Assembly (NCBI RefSeq): GCF_031456275.1
Contig: NZ_JAVDUI010000001.1
Span: forward strand, 310,001-374,000
Length of the DNA stretch: 64,000 nucleotides
Reading direction: 5' to 3'
DNA from: Falsarthrobacter nasiphocae
GTDB lineage: Bacteria > Actinomycetota > Actinomycetes > Actinomycetales > Micrococcaceae
Of this stretch, positions 35,527 through 45,141 are shown piece by piece. Made by a program: the position numbers and the translations under genes. Below the pieces are notes generated by a model. The model was not told the origin of the DNA. It ran no database searches and was given only the letters and a program-made list of their open reading frames with translations. Position 1 is the stretch's first letter. Every line of letters starts with the position of its first letter.

Positions 35527-37177
35527 GTCCCCGCGCCTCCCGTCGTCCGGCGAGCTCGTCGCGGGCCTGACGTACGGCTCGCACCGTCAGTCGAGGAATG
35601 CCCAATGTCTCGATGAGCAGGGCGTCATCCACCATCGTGACCGCCTCGGCTAGCTTCCCGCCACGCAACTCCTCCCCGACCTGGGGGCGAATGGCGAGGA
35701 GCTTCTCGCGGGCCTGCTCCAGGACGCTGGGGCCAGGAACGAGCCAGCGTGCCGCCTCGCCCGGCTCCATCTTGAGGACACCACCGCCATAGGCACGGCC
35801 TGCAAGCTCGGCGCTCAGCATAGTAAAAGAGTTTAGGGCGCCCAGGGGCAGCAGCTCCCATCCGAGTTTGGCGTGCTGGGGTCGCAAGTAGACGCCGTGG
35901 ATGCTGTTGAGGTGATAGGCCTTGGCGGTGTTGGTGACCAGACGCACGGTGTCAGCATTCATGTACGTGAGGAACAGGTCAGCCGGCGGCATGAGTGGCA
36001 CTTGCCACCACAGCCGGCGCGTGCGGCTCTTGTAGGTCTGGTCCACGCCGTCGGCAATGCCAGTAGCCAGGTACGAGGTGACGGCTTCGGAAAAGAGACC
36101 TTCTGCCGGGTAGAACAGGCGCGTGCGTCGGCCCTTCTCGCCCAGCTCGCACAGTGCGGCGGCGGTCAGCTCCAGTCCGCGCAGGTGCGACGAGCCCGGC
36201 GGGGAAAGAGGCAGCGTGTCGCACGCGCCGAGCCCGATCTCGGCGACGGTAGCCGGGGTCATGGCGAAGTAGTTGTTGCGGCCGGTGACCATGCCGAGCT
36301 TGGTGTCGCCCCACTTGCTGAGCGATTGGAGCTGGTCAGCACTCACGGCATCGAGCAGGGCAGCCATCACGTGGGTGTCAATGGTTGCACCCGACCACTT
36401 CTGGGCTGGGTCAGCCGGCGTCCACGAGATGGCAGGCGGCATGGTCGGCAGGCCGGCGGCGTTGCGTACCTGCCGCACCTTGGCACTGGTGGCGGCGCCT
36501 TCCTGGTAGCCGGAAGCCAGCAATAGCACCGCCTCCGTCTCGGCCTCGGCGAACACACGCTCCTCGAAGAGAACCAGCTCAATCGAGCTGAACCGCTCGA
36601 ACAGGAACCGGCGCACCGCGCCCGCGTAGTTGGCTGTCAACAGCTCAGCAGGGAGGACAAAGCCCAAGCGCCCACCCTTGCGCAGGTGGAGTGCCGAGGC
36701 CACAGTGAACGCCGCCCAGGCCGAAGCGAGGCCAGACAGTGCGACGCCACCACGCAGGGCTGCCGCTCTCGCCCGGGCGCGCTGATCACCAGTGAAGTCC
36801 TGGAACCGGATGTATGGCGGATTTCCGACGACGGCGTCAAAAGTGGGTTCAACCGGACGCTCGAAGAAGTCGCCGACGGCGATGTCTGCCTGCCCACCCG
36901 CTGCAGCGATGCGACGACGGCCTTCTTCGGCACTCCACGCGTGGAGCTCCGAGCCGTGAACCTTCGGGCTATCCGCGCCAAGGGAGATGAGCCGGCCAAC
37001 CGCGTGCACCAGGAACTCGGCGTCGCCGGTCGAGGGCTCGAGGATCTTGTCCTGGGCGGTCTCGATGGCCCAGTCGACGATGTAGGAGGCGATGGCCGGC
37101 GGCGTGAAGAAGGCACCACGTGCCTTGCGACGGTCCTGGGTGTCCCCGGGGTCCCTATTGCGTGCGTTCGCCGCCAT
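35510..37177 (-). CDS. Eco57I-type N6-adenine DNA methyltransferase
   Basis: 555 residues. RKARGAFFTPPAIASYIVDW opens the methylase domain. The SAM-binding motif I is ILEPSTGDAEFL, and the catalytic motif IV is VVGNPPYIRF (NPPY). The C-terminal half should hold the target-recognition domain. ATG at 37177 follows AGAAGGAG, an excellent site; an upstream frame extension is unlikely. It forms a two-gene restriction-modification operon with the downstream gene and lies next to the tRNA-Pro end of the island. Confidence 0.9.
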   Translation of the reverse strand: MAANARNRDPGDTQDRRKARGAFFTPPAIASYIVDWAIETAQDKILEPSTGDAEFLVHAVGRLISLGADSPKVHGSELHAWSAEEGRRRIAAAGGQADIAVGDFFERPVEPTFDAVVGNPPYIRFQDFTGDQRARARAAALRGGVALSGLASAWAAFTVASALHLRKGGRLGFVLPAELLTANYAGAVRRFLFERFSSIELVLFEERVFAEAETEAVLLLASGYQEGAATSAKVRQVRNAAGLPTMPPAISWTPADPAQKWSGATIDTHVMAALLDAVSADQLQSLSKWGDTKLGMVTGRNNYFAMTPATVAEIGLGACDTLPLSPPGSSHLRGLELTAAALCELGEKGRRTRLFYPAEGLFSEAVTSYLATGIADGVDQTYKSRTRRLWWQVPLMPPADLFLTYMNADTVRLVTNTAKAYHLNSIHGVYLRPQHAKLGWELLPLGALNSFTMLSAELAGRAYGGGVLKMEPGEAARWLVPGPSVLEQAREKLLAIRPQVGEELRGGKLAEAVTMVDDALLIETLGIPRLTVRAVRQARDELAGRREARGHAVQD

Positions 37178-37306
37178 TACCGCTCCTTCTCTTCCAGGAA
37201 CAAGGCTATTTGGCCTCTGTAACACTTCTGAGCAACGGCTCGGCGTTGCTTGGCCTCTCCATGCCTTGCGGTGACCCTCGTGGCGACTCAGGCATCAAAA
37301 CGTCTA

Positions 37307-37340
37307 ACGCCTCGTCAGAGACGTGTCTCTGACGAGGCGT
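37307..37340 (-). terminator. terminator after tRNA-Pro
   Basis: A perfect 16-bp stem (37307-37322 with 37325-37340) directly after the tRNA 3' end on the minus strand, followed by a short T-rich stretch. Confidence 0.8.
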
Positions 37341-37344
37341 TTCG

Positions 37345-37418
<74 letters not shown>

Positions 37419-37596
37419 TTACCCCGGACTTTCCGGACCCGTAGGCCCTCATCCGGTCAACTCATCCAGCATACCGCACGCTCGCGCTTCCCGCGAATAG
37501 GCGTTCTCCCCGCGCGCCGCGCGCCTCGCCCCATGAGCCTGCTCCCCCGCCAACACGCTTCTCACGCCGCGCCTCACCTGCCGCGGCGCCCGCATC

Positions 37597-38139
37597 TCAC
37601 AGCGCGTCGAGCAGCGCGTCCACGGCGTCGAGGTAGGCGCCAGCCGCGTCGTCGCCCAAGAGGCCCCGGCGGAGGATGAACCCCTGGCACAGACCCAGGA
37701 GGGCTGGGGCCACAGCCTGGCCCCGCACGTGAGCCTCAGCCTCCGGAACCCCGCGCTGCGCCACGAGCCACTCGGCCACCATCCGCCCCAGCCGCTCCGT
37801 CAACGCGCCCATGACCTGGCCGGCCATGGCACGGACATCGGGCTCCACGGCCGCCTCGCCCCAGACCTGGACCACGAGGCCGGGGTCCGGCATGTCCTTG
37901 AGCATGGCCTCGAGGAACCGCCGGATGACAGCGCCGGGCGAGGTGTCCCCCGCGGCGGAGAGCTCGTCCAGGGCGCCGATCTTGGCGTCCACGATCCCCA
38001 CAGCCACGTCGATCTGCAGCTGCTCCTTGGTCTCGAAGTAGGTGTAGATGGCCCCGGCGGACATCCCGGATTCCTTGATGATCTTGGCCATCGAGGCGCC
38101 CTTGAAGCCTTCGCGGGCGAACACGCACATGGCGGCCGC
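37597..38139 (-). pseudogene. tetR-family regulator lacking its 5' end
   Basis: The visible part starts within the first HTH helix (AAMCVFAREGFKGASMAKII) and continues through ESGMSAGAIYTYFETKEQL and a TetR ligand-binding domain to the stop. Upstream of AAM the frame reads antisense through a membrane-protein gene, so the native N-terminus is gone. A deletion joined it head-to-head to the permease fragment. Confidence 0.75.
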
Positions 38140-38746
38140 GCCCAAGGTCACTGTGACGAACGTGGTGCCGCTCGACTCGGGCGATCCGCGCGGCGCCAAC
38201 CTGGCGCTGGCTGGTCTGCCGCTGACGATGGGCGGGATGATCGGCGGCATCCTCGTGTCCCTGCTGCTGCGCGGAACCCGCTCGCGTCTGCTGGGCGTGT
38301 TCATCTACGCGGCGCTGGCGGGCCTCGCGGTGACGCTCGTGCTGCACACGTGGTTCAACGTGCTGGGCGGGAACTTCGCTCTGGAGTGGCTCGTGGCGGC
38401 GCTGTCCCTCGGTGCCACGGCCTCGCTCATCTCGGGGCTGCAGGCGCTCGTCGGCGGGCCGGGCATTGGCATCGGCGCGCTCATCACGATGTTCATCGGC
38501 AACCCGATCTCCTCCATGAACGCGCCGAAGGAGTTCCTGCCTGAGCCGTGGGGCGAGATCGGCCAGTTCTTTGTCCCGGGCGCCACGGGCACACTGCTCC
38601 GGGATCTGGCGTACTTCCCGGACGCGCCGATGGCCCGGGCCTGGCTCGTCCTGGTGGGCTGGCTCGTGCTGGGCGTGACGCTGAGCCTCGTGGCCGGCGC
38701 GCGTGCCCGAGCCAAGTCGCGCGCTGCCGGAGCCGCCGGGGCGTAG
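38129..38746 (+). pseudogene. C-terminal fragment of an ABC-2-like permease
   Basis: About 200 residues with several membrane helices (LTMGGMIGGILVSLLL, FIYAALAGLAVTLVL, GIGIGALITMFIGNPI) and the motif FFVPGATGTLLRDLAYFP. This matches the second half of actinobacterial YhgE/Pip-like or DUF3533-type permeases. The first half is missing: the frame enters directly from the truncated tetR. The junction lies in about 38126-38145, which includes a GCGGCCGC. Confidence 0.7.
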
Positions 38747-38768
38747 GACCCCGGTCCCCCGCAGGACC

Positions 38769-39110
38769 GTTTGCCCCCGGTTCTGGAGTTCGCCACCGAT
38801 ATTGCAGGGGGCAAACACCGGACACGGGGGCAAACATGTAAGGGAGTGCCAGACGAGGGGGCCAACGCCGGAACCGGGGGCAAACCGGACGGTGGCGCCA
38901 GAACCGGGGACGAACTGGGCTTGGAGCCGACCCATCCGCTCACGCGTCCGAGCGATGCCCGCCTTCGGAGCCGCGTGTCCGGACCAAGCCCGTCAGAAGG
39001 CCCAGCGCCAGCGAGATGCCCCCGGGAATGGCAAATGCCCCCGTCAATGACGAGGGCAAATGCCAAAAACGGGGGCAAACGCGTACGTGGTGCCAAAAAC
39101 GGGGGCAAAC
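38769..39110. repeat. GGGGGCAAAC repeat family
   Basis: The decamer occurs in direct orientation at 38807, 38826, 38876, 39071 and 39101 and inverted at 38769, with degenerate copies between. The last two sit in a 30-bp tandem unit (TGCCAAAAACGGGGGCAAAC at 39061 and 39091). The region lies between the permease fragment and the end of der. No gene is visible in it. Confidence 0.75.
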
Positions 39111-39125
39111 GCGCCAGTGAGCCGC

Positions 39126-40643
39126 CTAGCGCTTCCGCTTCTCGCGCACGCGCATCGACACCTCGATCGGCGTGCCCACGAACCCGAAGGTCTCGCGCAG
39201 GCGGCGCGTGATGAAGCGGCGGTAGCCCGGGTCCAGGAACCCGGACGTGAAGAGCACAAACTTCGGCGGCCGCGAGCTGGCCTGCGTCGCGAAGAGGATA
39301 CGAGGCTGCTTGCCGCCGCGCACGGGGTGCGGGTGCGCCGCCACGAGCTCGCCGAGGAACGCGTTGAGCCGGGACGTCGAGATGCGCGTCTCCCAGCCCT
39401 CGAGCGCCGTGTCCAGCGCGGGCACGAGCTTGTCCTTGTGCCAGCCCGTCTTCGCGGACAGGTTCACGCGCGGCGCCCACGCCACGTGGGCCAGGTCCCG
39501 CTCGATCTCCCGCTCCAGGTACCGGCGGCGCTCGTCGTCGAGCAGATCCCACTTGTTGAAGGCGAGCACCAGAGCGCGCCCCGAGTCAATGGCCATCTGA
39601 AGGATGCGCACATCCTGCTCGGAGAGGACCTCGTCCACGGCGAGGAGCACGACGGCGACCTCCGCGCGGTCCAGCGCCGTCTGCGTGCGCAGCGACGCGT
39701 AGAAGTCCGCGCCGTGGGCCATGTGCTGGCGTCGGCGGATGCCGGCCGTGTCCACGAAGCGCCACTGGCGTCCGCCGAGCTCCACGAGCTCGTCCACCGG
39801 GTCGCGGGTCGTGCCGGCGAGGTCGTCCACAACCACGCGCTCGGCCCCGGCCGTCTTGTTGAGCAGGGAGGACTTGCCCACGTTCGGGCGCCCGATGAGC
39901 GCCACGCGGCGCGGTCCCCCGCGCTCGGGCACGCCGCCGAACGCGCTCACGTCAGGCAGAACCTCCATGACGGCGTCCAGCATGTCCGCGGCGCCGCGCC
40001 CGTGCAGCGCGGAGACGGGGTGCGGCTCGCCGAACCCGAGGCCCCAGAGCGCGGACGCCTCGGCCTCAACGAGCTCGGAGTCAACCTTGTTGGCCACGAG
40101 GACCACGGGCTTCTTCTTGCGGCGGAGCATCTTGACCACGGCCTCGTCCGTCGCCGTGGCGCCAACGGTGGCCTCCACGACGAGCAGCACGGCGTCCGCC
40201 ACGTCCACGGCCATCTCGGCCTGGGCGGCAACGGAGGCGTGGATGCCCTTGGCGTCGTGCTCCCATCCGCCGGTGTCCACGATGGTGAACTCGCGGCCCA
40301 TCCACTCGGCGCGGTAGGAGACGCGGTCACGCGTCACGCCGGGGACGTCCTCGACGACAGCCTCGCGGCGGCCGAGGATGCGGTTGACGAGGGTGGACTT
40401 GCCGACGTTCGGGCGGCCGACGATGGCGAGGACGGGCAGCGGGGCCTCGTCCTCTTCGTCCTCGTCACCGTCGAGGTATCGGGCGAGGATGTCCGCGTCC
40501 TCCTCGTCGAGGTCGTAGTCCTCGAGTCCCTCGCGGAGGGAGCGAGCGCGGGCCTCGGCCTCGTCCTCGCTGATCTCGGCGAGACGCTCCAGGACGTCGT
40601 CGGCCTCTGCGGGCTCGTACTCGTCGCGCGACTGGTCTGCCAT
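39126..40643 (-). CDS. der: ribosome-biogenesis GTPase Der (EngA)
   Basis: 505 residues with two GTPase domains in tandem. G1 motifs are [12 protein letters not shown] and [13 protein letters not shown]3 motifs DTGG and DTAG, and G4 motifs NKVD and NKWD. A C-terminal KH-like domain is present ([19 protein letters not shown]). An acidic N-terminal extension of about 70 residues is typical of actinobacterial Der. It acts in 50S subunit assembly. ATG at 40643 (MADQSRDE), preferred over an upstream start. Confidence 0.95.
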   Translation of the reverse strand: MADQSRDEYEPAEADDVLERLAEISEDEAEARARSLREGLEDYDLDEEDADILARYLDGDEDEEDEAPLPVLAIVGRPNVGKSTLVNRILGRREAVVEDVPGVTRDRVSYRAEWMGREFTIVDTGGWEHDAKGIHASVAAQAEMAVDVADAVLLVVEATVGATATDEAVVKMLRRKKKPVVLVANKVDSELVEAEASALWGLGFGEPHPVSALHGRGAADMLDAVMEVLPDVSAFGGVPERGGPRRVALIGRPNVGKSSLLNKTAGAERVVVDDLAGTTRDPVDELVELGGRQWRFVDTAGIRRRQHMAHGADFYASLRTQTALDRAEVAVVLLAVDEVLSEQDVRILQMAIDSGRALVLAFNKWDLLDDERRRYLEREIERDLAHVAWAPRVNLSAKTGWHKDKLVPALDTALEGWETRISTSRLNAFLGELVAAHPHPVRGGKQPRILFATQASSRPPKFVLFTSGFLDPGYRRFITRRLRETFGFVGTPIEVSMRVREKRKR

Positions 40644-40686
40644 GGTGTACCTCACGTTCACAGGGGTGTCCTCGGGGGCGTCCGCC

Positions 40687-41364
40687 CTAGGCCGAGGGAA
40701 GTCTGAGCCCCGTGCGCCGCTCCTCGGCGTGCACGTGCTCGGCGAGCGCCCGGCGAATGTCCTCGGCGCCTCGTCTCATTGTCTCACGGCCCGCCTCGCC
40801 GCTTCTCGCCTCCAGCCGGAAGGGCTCTCCAAAGGAGACGACGACGCGGCTGCGCGGGGCCGGAAGCCAGTTCTTCCCGGCTCCTTGCGCCCGTGTGCCG
40901 AGGATCGCCGCGGGGACAACCGGCGCCCCGGACATCGACGCGAGCCAGGCGACACCGCTGGAGATGGCCGCGACCGATCCGGTCCCCCGCGTGCCCTCCG
41001 GGAGGATGCCGACGATCTTCCCCGCGCGCAACAGCTTCAGTGCCGCGGTGAGCGCCCGCCGGTCCCCCGAGCGGTCAATGCCAATCTGCCCCGAGTAGTG
41101 AAGGAAGGGGCCGACGACGGGCAGCTCGAACATCTCCTTCTTGACGAGGATGTGCGCCTCGCGGGGCAGGGCCGCGTAGAGCGCGGGGCCGTCGAGGAGA
41201 CCCGCATGGTTCGCGGCGACGATGACGCCGCCGGACGTGGGGATGTTCGCCACGCCCGGCGTCTCCGTGCGGTAGACGCCCTTGTTGATGACGGCCCCGA
41301 CGCGCGAGACCCACGGCCATGCCCCCTCGCGCGGCTCACGCTCGCCGTAGGGGACCCGGCTCAT
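40687..41364 (-). CDS. plsC: 1-acylglycerol-3-phosphate acyltransferase (PlsC family)
   Basis: 225 residues. It has the HX4D catalytic motif in ANHAGLLDG and the substrate-binding motif [10 protein letters not shown], plus VVPAAILGT. It transfers an acyl chain in phospholipid synthesis at the membrane. The ATG overlaps the cmk stop (ATGA), so it is coupled to cmk, as often seen in actinobacteria. Confidence 0.88.
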   Translation of the reverse strand: MSRVPYGEREPREGAWPWVSRVGAVINKGVYRTETPGVANIPTSGGVIVAANHAGLLDGPALYAALPREAHILVKKEMFELPVVGPFLHYSGQIGIDRSGDRRALTAALKLLRAGKIVGILPEGTRGTGSVAAISSGVAWLASMSGAPVVPAAILGTRAQGAGKNWLPAPRSRVVVSFGEPFRLEARSGEAGRETMRRGAEDIRRALAEHVHAEERRTGLRLPSA

Positions 41365-42116
41365 GCCTGGGCCTGACGCGGCTCGCGCTGCTCCGGTTCG
41401 TGCTGATCCTCTTGGGGCTGGGCCTGGGGCGCCTGGCCCTCGCCCTGCACCGCCGCGGCCACGATGTCGAGCAGCGCCTGGATGGTCTGCTCGAAGTCGA
41501 GGTCGCTGGAGTCCAGCGTGACCACGCCGTCGGCGGCCGTCGTGAAGTTCACGAGGGCGGAGTCCTTGCGGTCCCGGCCCGTGACCTGGGCGGCGAGGCT
41601 CTCCTCGGACTGCGTGCCGCCGAGCTGGAGTCCCCGCCGGCGGAGCCGAGCCTCCTCGGACGCGGTGAGGAGCACGCGGGCATCGGCGTCGGGCGCGACC
41701 ACGGTGGTGATGTCCCGGCCCTCGGCGACGATCCGCCGGTGGGACGCGATGACGTCCCGCTGGAGGCCGACGAGGATCTCCCGGGCGCGCGGGTTGGTGG
41801 CCACGGCGGAGACCCGCTCGGAGACGAACGGCTCCCGGATGGCCTCGGTGACCTCGCGGCCGGCGATGCGGACCACCTGCGGCTGGGCGGGGTCCGTGGA
41901 GACCGTCACCTCGGAGCCGGGGATGAACGCGGCCACAGCGTCCTGGTCGGTGAGGTCCAGCCCGGCGTCGAGGCACGCGAGCGTCACGGCCCGGTACATG
42001 GCGCCCGTGTCGAGGTACGCGGCGCCGAGGCGGCGGGCCGCCTCCCGGGACACGCTGGACTTGCCGGAGCCGGAGGGCCCGTCCACGGCGACAACGAGGC
42101 GATCGGTGGTGTTCAC
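41361..42116 (-). CDS. cmk: cytidylate kinase
   Basis: 251 residues. P-loop VAVDGPSGSGKSSVSREAA, LDTGAMYRAVTLA, and the nucleotide-binding RIVAEGRDITTVV are diagnostic. It phosphorylates CMP and dCMP. A Gln/Glu-rich C-terminal tail extends past the usual end. The GTG start at 42116 gives VNTTDRLVVAVDGPS, with AAGGAACC upstream. Part of the tyrA-cmk-plsC-der string. Confidence 0.95.
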   Translation of the reverse strand: MNTTDRLVVAVDGPSGSGKSSVSREAARRLGAAYLDTGAMYRAVTLACLDAGLDLTDQDAVAAFIPGSEVTVSTDPAQPQVVRIAGREVTEAIREPFVSERVSAVATNPRAREILVGLQRDVIASHRRIVAEGRDITTVVAPDADARVLLTASEEARLRRRGLQLGGTQSEESLAAQVTGRDRKDSALVNFTTAADGVVTLDSSDLDFEQTIQALLDIVAAAVQGEGQAPQAQPQEDQHEPEQREPRQAQA

Positions 42117-42160
42117 GATGCTGGTTCCTTCGGTGGGTGTCTGCGGTCCGGGAGCGGGGC

Positions 42161-43261
42161 TCACCGGACGTGGTAGGCGTTCATGCCGCGGGCCACGAGC
42201 TCGTCCGCGGTACTCTGGCCCAGGTGGGTCTGGACGGAGAGGTCCACGGCGCCCACCTCGCGGCCCGGCGCGTGCTCCATCCGCACGTCCTCGACGTTGA
42301 CGCCGAGATCGGCGAGGACGTTGAAGAGGCTCCCGAGCTGGCCGGGGCGGTCGTCGAGGAGCACCATGACGTGCGCGAACCGCTCCGAGCTCGTTCCGTG
42401 CTTGCCGGGGAGGCGGGAGCGCCCGGCCTGGCCCGCGTCGAGGAGACGCGCCAGCGCGAGCCTGGCCCCCGGCGCGGCCGGGTCCTCGAGCGCCTCGAGG
42501 ACCCCGTGCAGGTCGGAGGCGAGCTCCGCCAGCAGCGGCCGCACGGCGGCGGCGTTGCCCGCGAGGATCTGCACCCAGAGCGTCGGGTCGGACCCGGCGA
42601 TCCGCGTGGTGTCCCGCAGCCCGTTCCCGGCCAGGGCCAGGGACGAGTCGTGCCCGCTCGTCAGCCGCGAGGCCACGAGGGACGCGGCCACCTGCGGCAT
42701 GTGGGAGACGAGGGCCACGGCCGAGTCGTGCTCCTCGGGAGTCATCGTCACCACGGTGCCCCCGAGCCGCCGCGCGAGGGTCTCCACAGCGTGGGTCGCG
42801 TCGGCGTCGCCAGAGGGGCAGACGATCCACGGCATGGCCTCGAAGAGCTCGGCGCGGGCGGCGACGGGACCCGACCGCTCGCGGCCGGCCATGGGGTGCC
42901 CCGGCACGTAGCGGCCCAGATCCGCCGTGATTCCTGCCTTCGCGGCGAGCTCCCGGACCTGCGCCCCGATGCGGCCCTTGATGCTGGCCACGTCGGTCAC
43001 CACGGCGTCCGGGAACTCCCGGAGCGCCGCCACGATGGACTCGGCCGTGGACTCGGGAGGCGTGGCGACGACGACGATGTCCGGCGCGTCCGAACCGTCC
43101 TTCCACAGCCGGCCGGCGCCGAGGTCCTCGGCGATCGCGGCGGCCGTGGGGCTCTGGTCACGGACGTAGACCGCTCCCCCGAGGGACCGCCACTTGAGCC
43201 CGACGGACGCACCGAGCAGGCCGGTGCCAACAACGAGGACGGACGGCAGAGACGCAGCCAC
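42161..43261 (-). CDS. tyrA: prephenate dehydrogenase
   Basis: 366 residues. Rossmann motif VVGTGLLGASVGL, the catalytic-site VPGHPMAGRERSG and VSHMPQVAAS identify it. A C-terminal ACT-like regulatory domain (HVMVLLDDRPGQLGSLFNVL) suggests feedback control. It makes 4-hydroxyphenylpyruvate for tyrosine. GTG at 43261 with AAGGGGG upstream. Confidence 0.93.
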   Translation of the reverse strand: MAASLPSVLVVGTGLLGASVGLKWRSLGGAVYVRDQSPTAAAIAEDLGAGRLWKDGSDAPDIVVVATPPESTAESIVAALREFPDAVVTDVASIKGRIGAQVRELAAKAGITADLGRYVPGHPMAGRERSGPVAARAELFEAMPWIVCPSGDADATHAVETLARRLGGTVVTMTPEEHDSAVALVSHMPQVAASLVASRLTSGHDSSLALAGNGLRDTTRIAGSDPTLWVQILAGNAAAVRPLLAELASDLHGVLEALEDPAAPGARLALARLLDAGQAGRSRLPGKHGTSSERFAHVMVLLDDRPGQLGSLFNVLADLGVNVEDVRMEHAPGREVGAVDLSVQTHLGQSTADELVARGMNAYHVR

Positions 43262-43272
43262 GGCGTGCCCCC

Positions 43273-44424
43273 TTAGAGCCCGACGAGGCTGAGCAGGTGC
43301 CCCACCTCGTGGCGTCCGAGCGTGCGGACCGTGCCCTGCTTCTGGTCCCCGAGGCTGATGGGGCCCACGGCCACGCGGAGGAGGCGCTCGACGGGGTGAC
43401 CGACGGCGTCGAACAGGCGCCGCACAATGCGGTTCTTGCCGTTGTGGAGGACGACCTCCACGAGGACGTGGCCCGGGCGCGAGTCGATGAGGCGGAAGGA
43501 GTCCACGGACGCCCAGCCGTCCTCGAGCTTGAGCCCGTCCCGCATCTGCTTGCCGATGCCCGGCGCGAGCGGACCGCGCACCTGCACGAGGTACGTCTTG
43601 GAGATGTTGTAGCGCGGGTGCATGAGGCGGTTGGCGAGCTCGCCGTCGTTCGTGAGGATGAGGAGGCCCTCGGTCTCCGCGTCGAGGCGGCCCACGTGGA
43701 AGAGGCGCTCCTGCTTGCCCTTGACGAAGTCGCTCACGGCGGGGCGGCCCTCGGGGTCCGTCATCGTGGAGACGACGCCCTTGGGCTTGTTGAAGACGAT
43801 GTACGTCTTGGACGCGTCGAGCTGGATGCGCTCGCCGTCCACGTGGATAACGTCCCGCTCGGGGTCCACGCGGCGGCCCTGCTCGATGATGACCTCGCCG
43901 TTGACCTCGACCCGGCCCTCGTCGATCATCTGCTCGCACGCGCGGCGGCTGGCCACGCCCGCGTTGGCGAGGACCTTCTGCAGGCGCACGCCCTCCTGCT
44001 CCGAGGAGGCGTCACCGCGCGCTGCGCGCGGCTCGATGGGCGCGCGGTCCTCGGGGCGGAGCGGCTTGAGCTCGCGTCCACGGCGGTCCTTGGCAAACGC
44101 CTTTCCTGCCGACGACGGCGCCTGGCGGAACTGTCCGCCCTTCGCTCCGGGGCCACCCTTGCCGGGCTTGCCCGCGGCGCCGGACTTGGGGCCGAATCCG
44201 CGGGGGCCGCCGGTCTTGGCGCCCCCGGTCTTGCCTCCGCCGGTCTTGGCGCCGAAGCCCTTGCCACCGCCGCCCTTGGCGCCGCCGAACGTGCTGCCGC
44301 CCGAGGCGCCTCCGCGGGGCGCTGCGCCGGAGCGTCCGGCGGGGCCGCCGGTGCGGCGGGAGGGGGAGCCGTTGGATCGGGATCCGCCGGAGGCGGGGGT
44401 GCGGTTGAATGACGAGCTGCTCAT
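43273..44424 (-). CDS. rluB: 23S rRNA pseudouridine synthase RluB family
   Basis: 383 residues. An unusual 140-residue N-terminal extension is rich in Gly, Lys and Arg with repeated GGAKTGG-like units and is probably disordered and RNA-binding. Then an S4 domain (VRLQKVLANAGVASRRACEQ) and the catalytic domain with GRLDAETEGLLILTNDG, where the aspartate is catalytic. Starts at MSSSSFNR. Lies between scpB and tyrA as in other actinobacteria. Confidence 0.92.
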   Translation of the reverse strand: MSSSSFNRTPASGGSRSNGSPSRRTGGPAGRSGAAPRGGASGGSTFGGAKGGGGKGFGAKTGGGKTGGAKTGGPRGFGPKSGAAGKPGKGGPGAKGGQFRQAPSSAGKAFAKDRRGRELKPLRPEDRAPIEPRAARGDASSEQEGVRLQKVLANAGVASRRACEQMIDEGRVEVNGEVIIEQGRRVDPERDVIHVDGERIQLDASKTYIVFNKPKGVVSTMTDPEGRPAVSDFVKGKQERLFHVGRLDAETEGLLILTNDGELANRLMHPRYNISKTYLVQVRGPLAPGIGKQMRDGLKLEDGWASVDSFRLIDSRPGHVLVEVVLHNGKNRIVRRLFDAVGHPVERLLRVAVGPISLGDQKQGTVRTLGRHEVGHLLSLVGL

Positions 44425-44493
44425 GAGGCGTCCTTGTGTTGAAAGTCTGGTGCTGACCCGCGGCGTCACGCACACGGGTCTCCCCCTATTCTC

Positions 44494-45141
44494 TCAGAGG
44501 CCGCGCTCGCCTTCCACCGTCTCGGCGGCGTCCACCGCGCCCAGCTCCGGCTCGCCCGTCTCGATCTCCTCCAGGTCCCCCACGCCCGGCAGCAGCGGGG
44601 AGATCTGCGGGAGCTCCTCGAGGGACTCGATCCCGAGCCGCTCCAGGAAGAGCCGAGTCGTGCCGTAGAGCGTGGCGCCCGTGGCGGGGTGGACGCCCTG
44701 CTCGTCGATGAGCTCGCGGTGCTGGAGGGTCTTGACCACGGAGTCCACGTTGACGCCGCGGATCGCCGCGACCTCGCTCCGGGCCACGGGCTGCCGGTAC
44801 GCGATGACGGCGAGGGTCTCGAGCGCCGCCTGGCTCAGGCGCACGCGCTGGCCGGAGAGGACGAACCGCTCCACGACCTCGCGGTGCTCCGGCCTCGCGT
44901 AGACCCGCCACCCGCCGCCGCTGCGCCGGATCTCGAAGCCGCGCGGCCTCGCGCCCGCACCTCCCGCGTACTCTGCTTGGAGGGCGGCGATGGCGGCCTC
45001 GGCCGTGGACTCGTCCTCGTCCAGCGCGCGGGCCAGCTCGGCGGCGGACACGGGGCCATCCGCGACCATGAGCACCGCCTCCACGGCCGCGAGCAGCCCC
45101 TCGGACAGGCCCGCCTCTAGCGATTCCTGGCTGTCACTCAT
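44494..45141 (-). CDS. scpB: segregation and condensation protein B
   Basis: 215 residues with two winged-helix units, including SQAALETLAVIAYRQPVARSE and ALETL-region motifs typical of ScpB. It binds ScpA and the SMC ATPase in chromosome condensation. The ATG overlaps the scpA stop. Confidence 0.93.
   Translation of the reverse strand: MSDSQESLEAGLSEGLLAAVEAVLMVADGPVSAAELARALDEDESTAEAAIAALQAEYAGGAGARPRGFEIRRSGGGWRVYARPEHREVVERFVLSGQRVRLSQAALETLAVIAYRQPVARSEVAAIRGVNVDSVVKTLQHRELIDEQGVHPATGATLYGTTRLFLERLGIESLEELPQISPLLPGVGDLEEIETGEPELGAVDAAETVEGERGL

Noticed and set aside
38132-38139. NotI site at the tetR/permease junction as evidence of cutting by the island's NotI-like enzyme
   Set aside because: GCGGCCGC is frequent in such GC-rich DNA, the enzyme's specificity is unproven, and the position is probably coincidence.
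38769-39110. CRISPR array
   Set aside because: The repeats are short, unevenly spaced, partly inverted and degenerate, with no uniform spacers and no cas genes nearby.
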